From: Piromyces finnis
Taxonomy: Eukaryota > Neocallimastigomycota > Neocallimastigomycetes > Neocallimastigales > Neocallimastigaceae
DNA: 64,000 nucleotides
NCBI GenBank assembly: GCA_002104945.1
Contig: MCFH01000049.1
Span: 124,001 to 188,000, forward strand
Direction: 5' to 3'
The position numbers were made by a program, and so were the translations under genes. Shown here one piece after another: positions 11,874 to 25,395 of the stretch (positions within the stretch are counted from its first letter, which is position 1; each line of letters begins with the position of its first letter). The notes below the pieces were generated by a model. That model saw only the letters and a program-made list of their open reading frames with translations. It did no database searches and was not told the DNA's origin.

Positions 11874-13694
11874 TTATATTCTAATAAATAGTATTGTCAT
11901 CATTAATAATAAAATAGTGGATAATTCAAAGTTTATATTATTATATTGAGAATAGGTACTACTAGTATTTTCTATATCGTAGTCCTCTATCGCTTCACTA
12001 TAATAAAGAACGTTCATTCCTTCATAATCCATAATAACATTCATATATTCTTTTGAATGCTGATATTCTTTTGTATTTTCTTTACTTTTTCCAAAAGTTA
12101 ATCTTCCTTGTGCATATCTGTACTTTTCAGGAATACGATCAAACTTTTTTAAATAGTCAATTAACATATCATTTGATAATGCAATATTTGAAGAAATGGT
12201 CTTGGAATCAGAAAATACATAGCCATCCCCATGTTCAAGTAAGATATATGTATTTGCAGCTACATTATAACGACGTTTTGGATCGATGGGTTCACCATTC
12301 ACTAAAACATTATGAACTCTACGTTTGCCTGAAACTTTAACAAAGGCACTTCTCTCATCTAATTGAACCGTAGAATTAATCGTTGGATCAATACTATAGG
12401 TTAATCCAGATGTATGAAGAAATCCACTAATACCACCAGGATATTCTCTTGCACTCATTTCAAGGGCATCTAAAATAGTTTGACCTGGCATTTCAGAAAT
12501 ACCAACAAATGTCGTAAATGGAATAATAGTAAGGATATCATTGATAGTAATATTTCCTTTTTTTAGTGGTCCCCTTATACCTCCTGCATTACACAAAGAA
12601 ATATCTACTGGACCGTATTTTTCGGATTCTGAGAAAATAGCATCCGTTATTAAATTTGTTAAATTGGTTTCATTTTTTCCTAGAGCCCATGCTCCTTTAT
12701 CATCAACTATTCTTAAGTCAAAATCAGTTTTTGTTAAATATACATTTACTAATGCTTCATATTTACTCTTTATTTCTTCTAGGATTTTTGTTACTTTTTT
12801 ATCTTTTCCTTTTATATCCTCAGGGTCAATTAATTCTGTTTTTATATGACCATCTGTAGTTATAGTAACTTGCCCTATATGGGCAAATCTGGAACCTGAT
12901 CGAGTAAGTGGAACGTCTATACCTTCTATATTTTTTACCATTAATAAAGGTGTTGCTTGATGATTGTGCCCATCAATGAAAGCATCAATACCTTTGGTAT
13001 TTTGTATTACTACATTTGCTGTCCAAGGATCAGTGGTATTTACAACACCTCCTAAATGTCCAAGAGCAATAACATAATCTGCTCCGTTTTTTCTAGAATC
13101 ATCAACTGCTTTTTGTACAGACTCGTATAATTTTTTACCAGAAGGGTCTAAATCAAAATCATAAATATAATTACCATCACTATCCATAAATGATGATGGT
13201 TTAGATCTTACTAATGTATCAGGTGTACTAATTCCAACAAAAGCAACTTTAACATCTCCATAGGATATTATTTCATATGGTTCAAATACTAGTTTTCCAG
13301 TAATTAAATTTCGAAAATTACACGATACATAATTGCATGTAAGATTTTTAGATAATTGATTAAATTGATTCATTCCATAATCAAATTCATGATTTCCTAA
13401 AGTTACCAAATCATATGGTAAACTATTCATAATATCAATAATATAACTACCACGAGATATTACACCAATAGGTGCTCCTTGTATTGCATCACCAGCATCC
13501 ACTAATGATACATATGGTGTTTTTTTTTCAACTTCTTTTTTATAGTAACTTAATCCTGCATATCCCATATTATTGTCGAATGAACAATGTATATCATTGG
13601 TATATATAATTACAATATCATGATCTGGATTTTTTCCAAAACAAATATTAAATAAGAGTTGTATTATTAATAAAGTAAACAATATGACCTTCAT
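11874..13694 (-). CDS. Secreted 5'-nucleotidase / UshA-type metallophosphatase, copy 1 (606 aa)
   Basis: Single exon, ATG at 13694. Residues 1-20 are a signal peptide ending ICFG. The metallophosphatase domain shows all metal motifs in order: YTNDIHC (31-37), DAGD (66-69), GNHEFDYG (100-107), GHLGG (212-216) and DGHNH (241-245). The C-terminal 5'-nucleotidase domain (about 340-540) carries LCNAGGIRG, RRYNVAANTYIL and GDGYVFSDS, the last containing a substrate-stacking Phe position. The end is hydrophobic (STILLLMMTILFIRI) and fits a GPI-anchor signal, so the enzyme is probably on the cell surface, where it would hydrolyse extracellular nucleotides to nucleosides and phosphate. The architecture is that of bacterial UshA and animal CD73. 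The single exon would fit acquisition from bacteria, but many fungal genes here also lack introns. The next gene upstream is a tandem paralogue. Confidence 0.92.
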   Translation of the reverse strand: MKVILFTLLIIQLLFNICFGKNPDHDIVIIYTNDIHCSFDNNMGYAGLSYYKKEVEKKTPYVSLVDAGDAIQGAPIGVISRGSYIIDIMNSLPYDLVTLGNHEFDYGMNQFNQLSKNLTCNYVSCNFRNLITGKLVFEPYEIISYGDVKVAFVGISTPDTLVRSKPSSFMDSDGNYIYDFDLDPSGKKLYESVQKAVDDSRKNGADYVIALGHLGGVVNTTDPWTANVVIQNTKGIDAFIDGHNHQATPLLMVKNIEGIDVPLTRSGSRFAHIGQVTITTDGHIKTELIDPEDIKGKDKKVTKILEEIKSKYEALVNVYLTKTDFDLRIVDDKGAWALGKNETNLTNLITDAIFSESEKYGPVDISLCNAGGIRGPLKKGNITINDILTIIPFTTFVGISEMPGQTILDALEMSAREYPGGISGFLHTSGLTYSIDPTINSTVQLDERSAFVKVSGKRRVHNVLVNGEPIDPKRRYNVAANTYILLEHGDGYVFSDSKTISSNIALSNDMLIDYLKKFDRIPEKYRYAQGRLTFGKSKENTKEYQHSKEYMNVIMDYEGMNVLYYSEAIEDYDIENTSSTYSQYNNINFELSTILLLMMTILFIRI

Positions 13695-14114
13695 TTTTAT
13701 TTAGAAATCTTTTTATTTTTAAAAATTCGAATGAAATCTAATTTAAAAATGATTATCAATTACATTTTATAACTTTTTATAATTATTATTATTATTTTTT
13801 TTTAAGAAATTCTATTTTAATTAAAATTTTTTGCTTTTTTATTTCCTACAATATAATACATTCTGTTACATTAATGTATTATAATTTTATAAAAAAAAAA
13901 AATTAAAATTAAAATTTAAACTTTGTCTCCTCCAATGAATTTAAATTAATTTACCTATTAAATATTAAAAAAAAAAAAAAAAATAAAATAAAAATTTAGA
14001 AATGTAATTCTTAATTATAGTTAAAACAAAGTTACTATTTTATTTAAGAAAAAGTTAAAATAAATAATAGTTGATGTGTTTTTTAAATATATTTCTTTTG
14101 TAAATAAAAAAAAA
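13695..14114. other. Spacer between the two 5'-nucleotidase genes
   Basis: About 420 bp of A/T-rich DNA, presumably the copy 1 promoter plus the copy 2 terminator. The bases just before the two ATGs (TTATTTAGAAAT... read on the plus strand after each CAT) are nearly the same in both copies, consistent with a tandem duplication that included the start region. Confidence 0.5.
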
Positions 14115-16226
14115 TTATATTGTATTGTAGAATAATGTTAAAATAAATAGCATAAAAATTAAAAGTCTTAGTCTTTTATTATCATATATTGAATTAGCAT
14201 CGCTAATAATTTCTGAATGAGCAGAAATTTTATGATGAACCACAATAGTATAAATTCCTTCTTTTCTGGTTTCTGAAATAATATTAGAGTTCGATGATAG
14301 AGTAATATTTACCATATATGTAATACCGATTTCAGCTACACCTGATTTTTTTGCTACAAGTTTCAGTGTCTCGGATTGTTCATCAAAAATAAATTCGGCA
14401 ACGGTATCATTACTAGATTCTGGTATAACTTCAAAAGATAAATGTGTGATTTCTGAAATGGGTTCATTACCTCTATAAACTTTAAATAGAAATTCTTTTG
14501 TGGCATTCATTTCCATCATTTCATTCGAGGAAAGAATATCTAGGCCTTCAAATTTCATAATGAGATCCGTATTATTTTTTGATCGTTTATGTTCATTTCT
14601 ATTATTGTTATCTTTACTTTTTTCAAAAGTTAATCTTCCTTGTGAAAATCGATACTTTTCAGGAATACGATCAAACTTTTTTAAATATTCTATAAATAAA
14701 TCACTTTGTAAAGCGAAATTTGATTGAATAATCTTGGAATCAGAAAATGAATAACCATCTCCGTGTTCATATAAAATATAAGAATTCGAAGCAATATTAT
14801 AACGTCGTTTAGGATCGATAGGTTCACCATTTACTAAAACATTATAAACTCTACGTTTACCGGAAATTCCAATAAAAACATTTCTCTCATCTAATTGAAC
14901 CGTAGAATTAATCATTGGATCTACACTGTAGGTTAATCCTGATGTATGGAGAAGCCCACCATTGTTTTCAGGATATTTACTTGCACTCATTTCAAGAGCA
15001 TCTAAAATAGTTTGACCTGACATTTCAGAGATACTGACATAAGTAGCAAACGGTATAATAGTAAGGATATCATTGATCGTAATATTTCCTTTTTTAATTG
15101 ATCCTCTTATACTTCCTGCATTGCATAAAGAAATATCAACAGGTCCATACTTTTTGGATTCTGAAAGAATAGAATCGGCTACTAAATCTGTTAAATTAGT
15201 TTCATTTTTTCTTACAATCCACATTCCCTTTTCGTCAATTGCTTCAAAATCAAAATCAGTTTTTGTTAAATATACATTTATTGATGTTTCATAACTGTCT
15301 TTGATTTCTTTTATGATTTTTGTTACTTTCTGGTCTTTTTCTTTAATATCTACAGGATCAATCAATTCTGTTTTTATATGACCATCAGTGGTTATAGTAA
15401 CTTGTCCTATATAGGCAAATCTGGATCCTGATTGTGTAATTGGAACATCAATACCCTCTATGTTTTTTTGTGTGAATGAAGGAATAACTTCATGAGAATG
15501 TCCATCAATGAAGGCATCAATACCTTTGGTGTTTTGAACTACCATACTTGATGTCCAAGGCCCAGTAGCATCTACAACACCACCCAAATGTCCAAGAACA
15601 ATAACATAATCTGCTCCGTTTTTTCTAGAATCATCAACTGCTTTTTGTACGGAATCATACAACTTTTTACCAGAAGAGTCTAAATCAAAATCATAAATAT
15701 AATTGCCATTATTATTCATAAATGATGATGGTTTAGATTTTGTTATCGTTTCAGGGGTACATATTCCTATAAAAGCGACTTTTACATTTCCATAGGATAT
15801 TATTTTGTATGGTTCAAATACTAGTTTTCCAGTAATTAAATTTCGAAAATTACATGATATATAATCACATGTAAGGTTTTTAGATAATTGATAAAATTGA
15901 TTCATACCATAATCAAATTCATGATTTCCTGGAACTGCTAAATCATATGGTAGACTATTCATAATATCAATAATATAACTACCACGAGATATTACACCAA
16001 TAGGTGCTCCTTGCATTGCATCGCCAGCATCAACTAACGAGACATATGGTGTTTTTTTTCCAACTTTTTTTTTATAGTAACTTAATCCTGCATATCCAAT
16101 ATTATTATCAACGGCACAATGTACATCATTAGTATATATAATTACAATATCATGATCTGGATTTTTTCCAAAACATATATTAAACAACAGTTGTACTATT
16201 AATAAAGCAAATAATATGACCTTCAT
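14115..16226 (-). CDS. Secreted 5'-nucleotidase, copy 2, with extra C-terminal beta domain (703 aa)
   Basis: Tandem paralogue of the gene at 11874-13694, with the same signal peptide start (MKVILF), single exon and the full metal-site series: YTNDVHC, DAGD, GNHEFDYG, GHLGG and DGHSH. The last differs from copy 1 (DGHNH) and is closer to the usual GHSH form. The C-terminal nucleotidase domain ends near GRLTFEKSK. Then come about 120 residues absent from copy 1: beta-rich sequence (FLFKVYRGNEPISEITHLSF ... TLKLVAKKSGVAEIGITYMV) that looks like a bacterial Ig-like or cadherin-like module. A hydrophobic end (LLIFMLFILTLFYNT) suggests a GPI anchor. The role should match copy 1: extracellular nucleotide hydrolysis, with the added module perhaps holding the enzyme off the surface or binding wall polymers (inference). 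Confidence 0.9.
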   Translation of the reverse strand: MKVILFALLIVQLLFNICFGKNPDHDIVIIYTNDVHCAVDNNIGYAGLSYYKKKVGKKTPYVSLVDAGDAMQGAPIGVISRGSYIIDIMNSLPYDLAVPGNHEFDYGMNQFYQLSKNLTCDYISCNFRNLITGKLVFEPYKIISYGNVKVAFIGICTPETITKSKPSSFMNNNGNYIYDFDLDSSGKKLYDSVQKAVDDSRKNGADYVIVLGHLGGVVDATGPWTSSMVVQNTKGIDAFIDGHSHEVIPSFTQKNIEGIDVPITQSGSRFAYIGQVTITTDGHIKTELIDPVDIKEKDQKVTKIIKEIKDSYETSINVYLTKTDFDFEAIDEKGMWIVRKNETNLTDLVADSILSESKKYGPVDISLCNAGSIRGSIKKGNITINDILTIIPFATYVSISEMSGQTILDALEMSASKYPENNGGLLHTSGLTYSVDPMINSTVQLDERNVFIGISGKRRVYNVLVNGEPIDPKRRYNIASNSYILYEHGDGYSFSDSKIIQSNFALQSDLFIEYLKKFDRIPEKYRFSQGRLTFEKSKDNNNRNEHKRSKNNTDLIMKFEGLDILSSNEMMEMNATKEFLFKVYRGNEPISEITHLSFEVIPESSNDTVAEFIFDEQSETLKLVAKKSGVAEIGITYMVNITLSSNSNIISETRKEGIYTIVVHHKISAHSEIISDANSIYDNKRLRLLIFMLFILTLFYNTI

Positions 16227-16711
16227 TTTTATTTAGAAATTTTTTTATTTTTAATAATTAATACCTATGTAGTAATCATAACATCAGCGATAATTTTATA
16301 TATTATTTAAAAAAAAGAGTATAATACATTTAGTACTATCTAATCTATTCAATTCTAATTACTTTATTAACTTTTTTGATTTTCATGTTTTATATTGCAC
16401 TAGTCTTTTATTATTTTATCCTAATTTTAAATAAAATATTTTTTTTGATATACATTTATTAAAATTAAACATTTTAGAGTTATTAAAATTTAACTGTTAT
16501 AAAATAATTGAAACAAATCAATAAATTAATATAGATAATAAATTTTATAATTTTTATTATATAAAATTATTAAATTTAATACTAAAATTTTTTTTTTTTT
16601 TTTTAAATTTGATATTTCCTATTCTATTATATATTTTTAAAGGAGAAGCTTTTTTTAAAAAATAGTTTTTTTTTCTAAAAATATTTAAATGTATAGATTA
16701 TTGATATAGTT
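16227..16711. other. Divergent intergenic region
   Basis: Lies between the minus-strand nucleotidase copy 2 and the plus-strand gene at 16712, so it should hold two promoters. Parts of it (about 16330-16540) look related to 20080-20290, which hints at an old duplication of this upstream region. No gene seen. Confidence 0.4.
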
Positions 16712-17242
16712 ATGAGTAAGTTTATAGAAACAAAAGAAATTGAATTACAAGGTTTAGGTTTTGTATTTCATTCAGGTGGTATTTTAAAATCAAGAGAAAA
16801 TGGTTATGATTTTTTAGAAAATGAATTTTGGGAACCAGAAGATGTTTGTAAATATGTTAATAAAGGAGATATGACTGCTTTTTGTACAGGTAGTCCAGGA
16901 AGTTATAATTTGAATTTTTATAATGGAGTACAAAGTGATAATGAAGGGGAAGATAACAAAAAATATGCAGCTGAAGTACATCTTGCTATTAAAATTGATT
17001 CTGGTATTCTGTATATTCGTGATTTATATGAATTAAGTGAATGGGATAGGGAATGTAAAGAGACGGAATTTTTATCCTTAGACAATGGTATTTATCTTCT
17101 TTCTGCTTATAAAAATGAAATTACAAGTGATGAATTTTATGAAAATGGACAAGATATAGATATTTTTTTACATAAAGTTGAAGAAATGCCTAAGCTAGAT
17201 TTTGATAATGTTCCTATGCTAATTTGTGAATCAGAATTGTAA
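16712..17242 (+). CDS. Small single-exon protein, bacterial-like, function unknown (176 aa)
   Basis: ATG at 16712, TAA at 17240-17242, no introns, no signal peptide or membrane segment. The product is acidic with well-mixed amino acids, unlike the Asn/Lys-rich coiled-coil neighbours. The pattern looks like one alpha/beta domain: an opening strand (GLGFVFHSGG), a central AFCTGSPGSYNLNFY segment, then AAEVHLAIKIDSG-ILYIRDLYELSEW and DNGIYLLSAYKNE, a hairpin pair followed by a final LHKVEEMP. Short bacterial proteins next to polymorphic toxin or competence genes often have this layout (immunity or inhibitor type), so transfer from a rumen bacterium is plausible. I do not recognise a named family, and no partner gene is visible nearby. 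Confidence 0.75.
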   Translation: MSKFIETKEIELQGLGFVFHSGGILKSRENGYDFLENEFWEPEDVCKYVNKGDMTAFCTGSPGSYNLNFYNGVQSDNEGEDNKKYAAEVHLAIKIDSGILYIRDLYELSEWDRECKETEFLSLDNGIYLLSAYKNEITSDEFYENGQDIDIFLHKVEEMPKLDFDNVPMLICESEL

Positions 17243-17383
17243 CAATAAAAATAATATATAATAGAAAAAAAATAAATTAGTATTAAATTTTTATAATCAA
17301 AAATATTTTGATATTTATTTAAAAGAAAGAAAGTAAAAAATTATATATGTGATTTAAAAGATTTTATAGTATCTTTACCTTTT

Positions 17384-17894
17384 TTAACTTTTTTTTAATA
17401 TTGATGAAAATTTAACATTAACTTTTATAGGTTTAATAAATTTTATATCATTCCTTAAATTTTTAATTTCTTCTCTCTGATTCCTAAATTTACATTCTAA
17501 TTCCTTTATATTATTGTTTACTTTTTCATTATCTTTATTATTTCTTTCTGTTATATTATTATTTAAACTATTTATGAGTTCTTTCAATATTTAAATCCCA
17601 TTTTCATTATTAGTACTCTTTTCTTTTTTATTTTCAATTTTTTTTTAAGATTCTCATTTGCTTTTAATTTTTCTTCTTCAGCTTTTTAGCATTTCGTTCA
17701 GCAACTTCTAATTTCTCTTTTAATAAATTTATTTCTTTTTCTAACCTAGTTATTTTTTCATCTTTAATATTTTGTTCCAAAAATTCTGATTCTAACCCAT
17801 TTTCTGCAATATTAGTATTGTTGCTTAAACTTCTACTTCCATCATAATAATAAGAATTCTCATTATTTTCAGTGGTTTTTTTTAGAATAATCAT
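17384..17894 (-). pseudogene. Broken coiled-coil gene, chimera of two family members
   Basis: Read from 17894 downward, the 5' part is like the intact gene at 25396-26232: both share TTENN, SNNTNI, ENGLESEFLEQNI and EKITRLEK...NLLKE. The Asn/Ser-rich spacer is shortened here. Near 17685 a T is missing from a T-run compared with the other copy (GCTTTTTAGC against GCTTTTTTAGC), which shifts the frame. The 3' part (17384-17650) matches instead the region around the in-frame stop of the 28270-28812 gene (KSTNNENE, KELINS, NNNxTERNN) but has its own TAA before KELINS and does not continue into the ubiquitin-like segment. Several lesions and the mixed parentage make this a recombinant relic. Confidence 0.7.
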
Positions 17895-17936
17895 TATTAT
17901 TATTAAAGAAAAACATTATTAATTTTTAAATATTTA

Positions 17937-18240
17937 ATCTTTTTAATGTCTATTTTTTAATTAATTGAATATTAAGGGTTATTATATTTAAAATTTTTAT
18001 GGCCAATTTCATAAATAAATAATTTCTAAAATGAATTTTTTTATAATGAAATTAAAAAAAAAGTGATTATTCATTGCATTCTATTTATATTTTAAATAAA
18101 TTGTTATTAAAAAACCATCAACTAAAATTACAAAAAAAAAAAAGAAAAGTGTTTAAAAAATTCTTTTATTTATATTATAATAACTAGTAAGCTATATTCA
18201 TTTTTTCATTACTTTTTATATAATTATAGGGTCCTCCTAT
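17937..18240. repeat. Duplicated non-coding block, copy A
   Basis: About 300 bp nearly identical in sequence and orientation to 26411-26720. It runs from the TTTTTAATGTCTATTT stretch through GGGTTATTATATTT, ATGGCCAATTTCA and ATTATAGGGTCCT. It lies 5' (in minus-strand sense) of a coiled-coil pseudogene here and of the intact gene at 25396 there, so it is part of a larger segmental duplication. Confidence 0.85.
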
Positions 18241-18576
18241 TACTTTGGATTATAGATATATACCTTGTATAATAATAAAAAATACAGATATGTATCCTTT
18301 TATAAAATATTTTAAAAAAATAATATAATTCTTTTGAAACGTTTTAATGAAAATATTTAAAAAATATTTGTATTGATATATATATTTTAAATGTCTATAC
18401 TTTTTCTTCAATAATTTATTCATTCATTCTATTATAAATATAAATTTTATATTATTTTATTTTATATTTATTATTATTATTTTACAATTTATTTAAATGC
18501 TCTAAAAATAAAATTTTCTTTTGTCATTATTATTTTTATTATTTTAATATTTATTATCATTTTATTTAATACCCCA

Positions 18577-19473
18577 TTAATTTTTTTTTAGTTCTTCAAT
18601 TATTTTAAGACAATCCATATATTCCATTTTAAAGAATTCACAATCATCTTTAATATTTGAATTTTCTTTAGCTAATTTATCTTTTTCTTCATTTAGTTGA
18701 CTTATTTTTTTTTCAGCTTTTAAGTATTTTTCCTCAAAAATTAATTTTTTGTTTAATTCTTCTTCCAATTCTAATTTACGCTCTTTAATAAATCCTATTT
18801 TCATTTTTAATGAATTTATTTCATCGATTTTAGCTTGATTCTCCATAATTAATTGATTTACCCTTTCATTGTTTTCATTTTCTCTTTCTTCTAATTTTGA
18901 AGCACATTGCTTAACGGTATTTAACTCTTTATATAATAAAGTTTTTTCATTTATATATTCTTGGTTTTGTTTTATTAATTGATTATTTTCTTTTGAACAA
19001 TTCTCAGTATCATCATATTTATCATCATATTTATTATCATATTCTTTTTCTAACTCTAATAAAAGTCTTTTAGAAGATTTTAATTCTTGATTAAGTCTTT
19101 GATTTTCCTTTTCAACACTATCAATTTTCAATTGAAGGTCTTCATTTTCTTTTTTTATCTCTTCTATATTTTTGTTTTCTTCATTATTTTTATTAAGGCT
19201 TATGTCATTTAAGAGCTCTCTTAATTTTGTAATTTCATTCTTAAAAATATCCATTTTTTGTTCTAATTCTTTATTACTTCTTCTAACATCATCTAATTGT
19301 TTTCTTTTTTCCTTATATTCTTTAGAGTGTTTATCATTTTCATTTTCAAGTTTTTCAATTATTTCTTTTAATTTATCCCTTTCTTTTAATATCTCATCAA
19401 ATTGTTCTTTAATATTTCTTAGTTTATTTTGATTTTTTTTGTTTTCATTGGAACTTTCTTCTTCATAATCCAT
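18577..19473 (-). CDS. Long coiled-coil protein (298 aa)
   Basis: ATG at 19473 (MDYEEESS), stop at 18577, single exon. Almost the whole product is a predicted alpha-helical coiled coil: continuous heptads rich in Glu, Lys, Leu, Ile, Asn and Gln from about residue 12 to the end, broken only by a short YDNKYDDKYDD spacer near residue 145. There are no membrane segments or catalytic motifs. The opening and the KEYKEKRKQLDD segment recur in the shorter gene at 28270-28812. The central and C-terminal parts recur, broken, at 26990-27500. The 5' flank (19474-19650) is nearly identical to 28813-28999, so the two share a promoter. Function is unknown; such proteins usually act as structural or tethering rods. 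The frame is intact, so it is the best preserved member of this sub-family. Confidence 0.75.
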   Translation of the reverse strand: MDYEEESSNENKKNQNKLRNIKEQFDEILKERDKLKEIIEKLENENDKHSKEYKEKRKQLDDVRRSNKELEQKMDIFKNEITKLRELLNDISLNKNNEENKNIEEIKKENEDLQLKIDSVEKENQRLNQELKSSKRLLLELEKEYDNKYDDKYDDTENCSKENNQLIKQNQEYINEKTLLYKELNTVKQCASKLEERENENNERVNQLIMENQAKIDEINSLKMKIGFIKERKLELEEELNKKLIFEEKYLKAEKKISQLNEEKDKLAKENSNIKDDCEFFKMEYMDCLKIIEELKKN

Positions 19474-21892
19474 TTTTTTGAATTACTTTTTTTTTCGTCA
19501 ATTAATATTATTGATAAAGAAAAGATAGAAAAAGCGAATTTTTCTTGTTTTTTTTTTTAAAAAAGAGTTCCCTTAAATATGTCTTTTGAATAAGTTAATT
19601 TTATTGGTTGAAAAGCTTCCTTTTCCTTATTAACATATAATTTTGGACAGTTAAAATTTTAATTTTTTTTTAATTATAAAAATATTCCTATTTTTATTTA
19701 GGTATAAAGAATAGTGTGGCGGTAGAAGTTTTAAATAATAGTCACAATCTCGTAAAAGAAGAGGGTAATGAATATAAAAATAATAAAATAGCAAATAATT
19801 AATATTATTTTCAAAAGATATTATTATAAATTATGATCTATTAATACTATTTGAATTATATAACTCTTTTTTTTTTTTTGCTCATTAGATATTTAATATT
19901 ATTTAAATGAAAAACATAGATATTTCTATATTTTTATTGTATAATTAATAGGCTATAGTTATATTTTTACAGCTATTTTTAACATATAATATAAGAAAAG
20001 AAAAGAATATTTATATTTTGAATAGCTTTTATTTATATGAAATATTTTGTTGAATATTAATAAATATTGATATATTTTATAGGTTTTTAATCTATCAATC
20101 TTTTCATAGTATTAATGCTTAATTAACTTTTTGATATTCAGATTTCATTTTACATTAGTCATTAATCCTAATCAAAAGTAAAACATCTTTTAATGCTCAT
20201 CTTATTAAATTATTTTAATATAAATTTTATAATAGAGAGAGGATTAATAAATTTTAAATAAAACATAATTAAAGCAATTCATTGTATCGGAAATAATATA
20301 TACATGATGGCTAGTCAAAATAAAGTAATAAGTAAACCTCTTTATATTAACTATAGAAATCATAAAGATAAAAAAATAATAATAAAAACAAAATTAGAAT
20401 ATATTATAAAAAAAAAAGGATGTGGTTAAATAGTTAAAGTACTTTAAAATAAAGTTTGGAGAAATAAAATAAGATGTAACGAATAAAAAATAGTAATTAG
20501 ATATTTGTGCTTTCATTCTAAACTTTTTTCATAATAAATATAATATTCACCCTTATCTTTTTCTTTCTTTTTTTTTTTTTATAAAAATGATATAAATTAA
20601 AATCAATGGTTCACATTTTAATATTTGAAAAGTTTTTATTTAATCATCAAAGTTAGCTTATTCTAAAAAGACCTTTATTACTGTTGTGTAGCATTGGAAA
20701 AAAAAAATAACAACTTTTTTATATTAGTTTTATTACAAAGAGTGCCAAAAAATAACAACTTTTTTATATTAGTTTTATTACAAAGAGTGCCAGAGTATGT
20801 GAAATAAATATCAAATATATTGAAATATGTTGTAACAAATTAAATGTATAATCTACATTTTAAATATATAAATATACGCAATGTGTATTAGTAACTTTGT
20901 AACTTACAAAGTTAACTCTTAATAATAGCACAAGTATTAATAAAGCAATGCTATAATAATAACAAACCTTTGATTAATAAGTGTATTAGTTATTTATTTA
21001 TTCATTTACTTGTAATAATATATTTATTTATAATAATATAATTATATTCATTTAATTATAAATATAGCATTTTATAAAATTTTATTGGAATTATTGGTAA
21101 CCCTTTTTGGAATATTCTTTTAAAAAAAAATAATTGGATTATTTTTTACAGAAATAAAGTTTTAAGGTGTATGATCAACAAATAATTAAATAGTTTATAA
21201 ATTAATTTTAATAGATAATATTTAAGATTTATTTATTTTTAATTAATATTTTTAAAATATATATTTTTTTGTTCAAAATATAAAATTAAATTAATTTATA
21301 ATATACAAAATAAGGTTTTGTGTAATATTCGAATTTGAAACATTTTTAAATTAAATTTAATGAAACAATTTTTTTTTAAAAATAAAAGAATTTTTAAATA
21401 TGAAATTTTATATAATGTTTAAAAATGAAGAGTAAAAAAAAAAAAAAAAGTTAAATTCTTTCATTATAAAGTTATTTTTCAATTTTCTTTTTTTTCATTT
21501 TAAAAAATATTATAAATAAGTTTATTGAAAATTTTATTCTTCTTTAACACTTTTTACTAATAAAACTCCTTTTTTTTAAATAATAGTAATTTATTGTAGA
21601 TCAAAATAAATTTAAAAGTTACCAATAAATCCTTAGGAAAATTATCCTTTGGTATGACAAAAAAAATTTAAATTTTTATTTTTTTTTCCCTTTTACCCTT
21701 TACCATTCTCATAAAAAAGAAAGAAAAAAAAAAGAAAAGAAATATTCAAAAGTAATTTTATTTTCAGTAAAATTACAAGTTTTATAATAACAAAAGAAAA
21801 TAAAATATAATGAATTTTATATAATATTTATAATAACATTTATAATAAAAAGATAAATTGTATAAAAAATATTTCTTTTTTTTTTTTACAAA
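19474..21892. other. Intergenic region: shared promoter, small duplication, no clear gene
   Basis: The first about 180 bp is the upstream block also found at 28813-28999 (AAAGAGTTCCCTTAAATATG, then TTGGTTGAAAAGCTTCC). A 45-bp direct tandem repeat lies at 20702-20791. A frame of about 41 codons from 20304 (MMASQNKVISK) follows DNA resembling 16330-16540 and may be a dead relic; it is not called. The rest, to the CotH start, is A/T-rich. Confidence 0.5.
20702..20791. repeat. 45-bp direct tandem duplication
   Basis: Two adjacent copies of a 45-bp unit containing TAACAACTTTTTTATATTAG and ending in ACAAAGAGTGCC. They look identical apart from the homopolymer at the joint. This is a young duplication in otherwise unremarkable non-coding DNA. 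Confidence 0.9.
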
Positions 21893-24873
<2,981 letters not shown>

Positions 24874-25239
24874 TAAAATACGGGAATTTATGTTTATTTT
24901 TTCTTATTATATATTTAAAAACCAGATAAAAATTATTTATTCAAATAAACTAGAATGAAATCAAAAATCATTTATTATTATATATAAGTTTTATATATAA
25001 AATAAATAATATCAAAACTTTTATTATTTAAAAATATTTATACTATTATATTTTTATCTTTATTTTTTAACTTTTTTTGTTTTTTTAAAAAAAAATTAAA
25101 GAAAAATAGAGCATAAAAACAATTATTAATTAAAAAAAAAAATAGTTATATATTTTATTATACTTTAGTGTTATACTAAAATAATAATTCTTCAATTGAA
25201 TAGGTAATAATATGGCATTAAATTCAAATACTAATTTTT

Positions 25240-25275
<36 letters not shown>

Positions 25276-25395
25276 ATTTTTATATGTATTTGTAATATTA
25301 AAAGTAATGTATTATGTATTATATATGTTTTATATTTTCTTTCTTTTTTTTTCTTTTTTTTTTAATGCTTAATATTCATTCATGCTATTTAAAAA
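24874..25395. other. Convergent intergenic region
   Basis: Between the 3' ends of the CotH gene (plus) and the coiled-coil gene (minus). A/T-rich with a 34-base poly-A run at 25241-25274. No gene seen. Confidence 0.5.

Noticed and set aside
20304-20429. Short frame MMASQNKVISK of about 41 codons
   Set aside because: The upstream DNA resembles that before 16712, but the frame itself shows no similarity and ends in poly-A; too weak to call.
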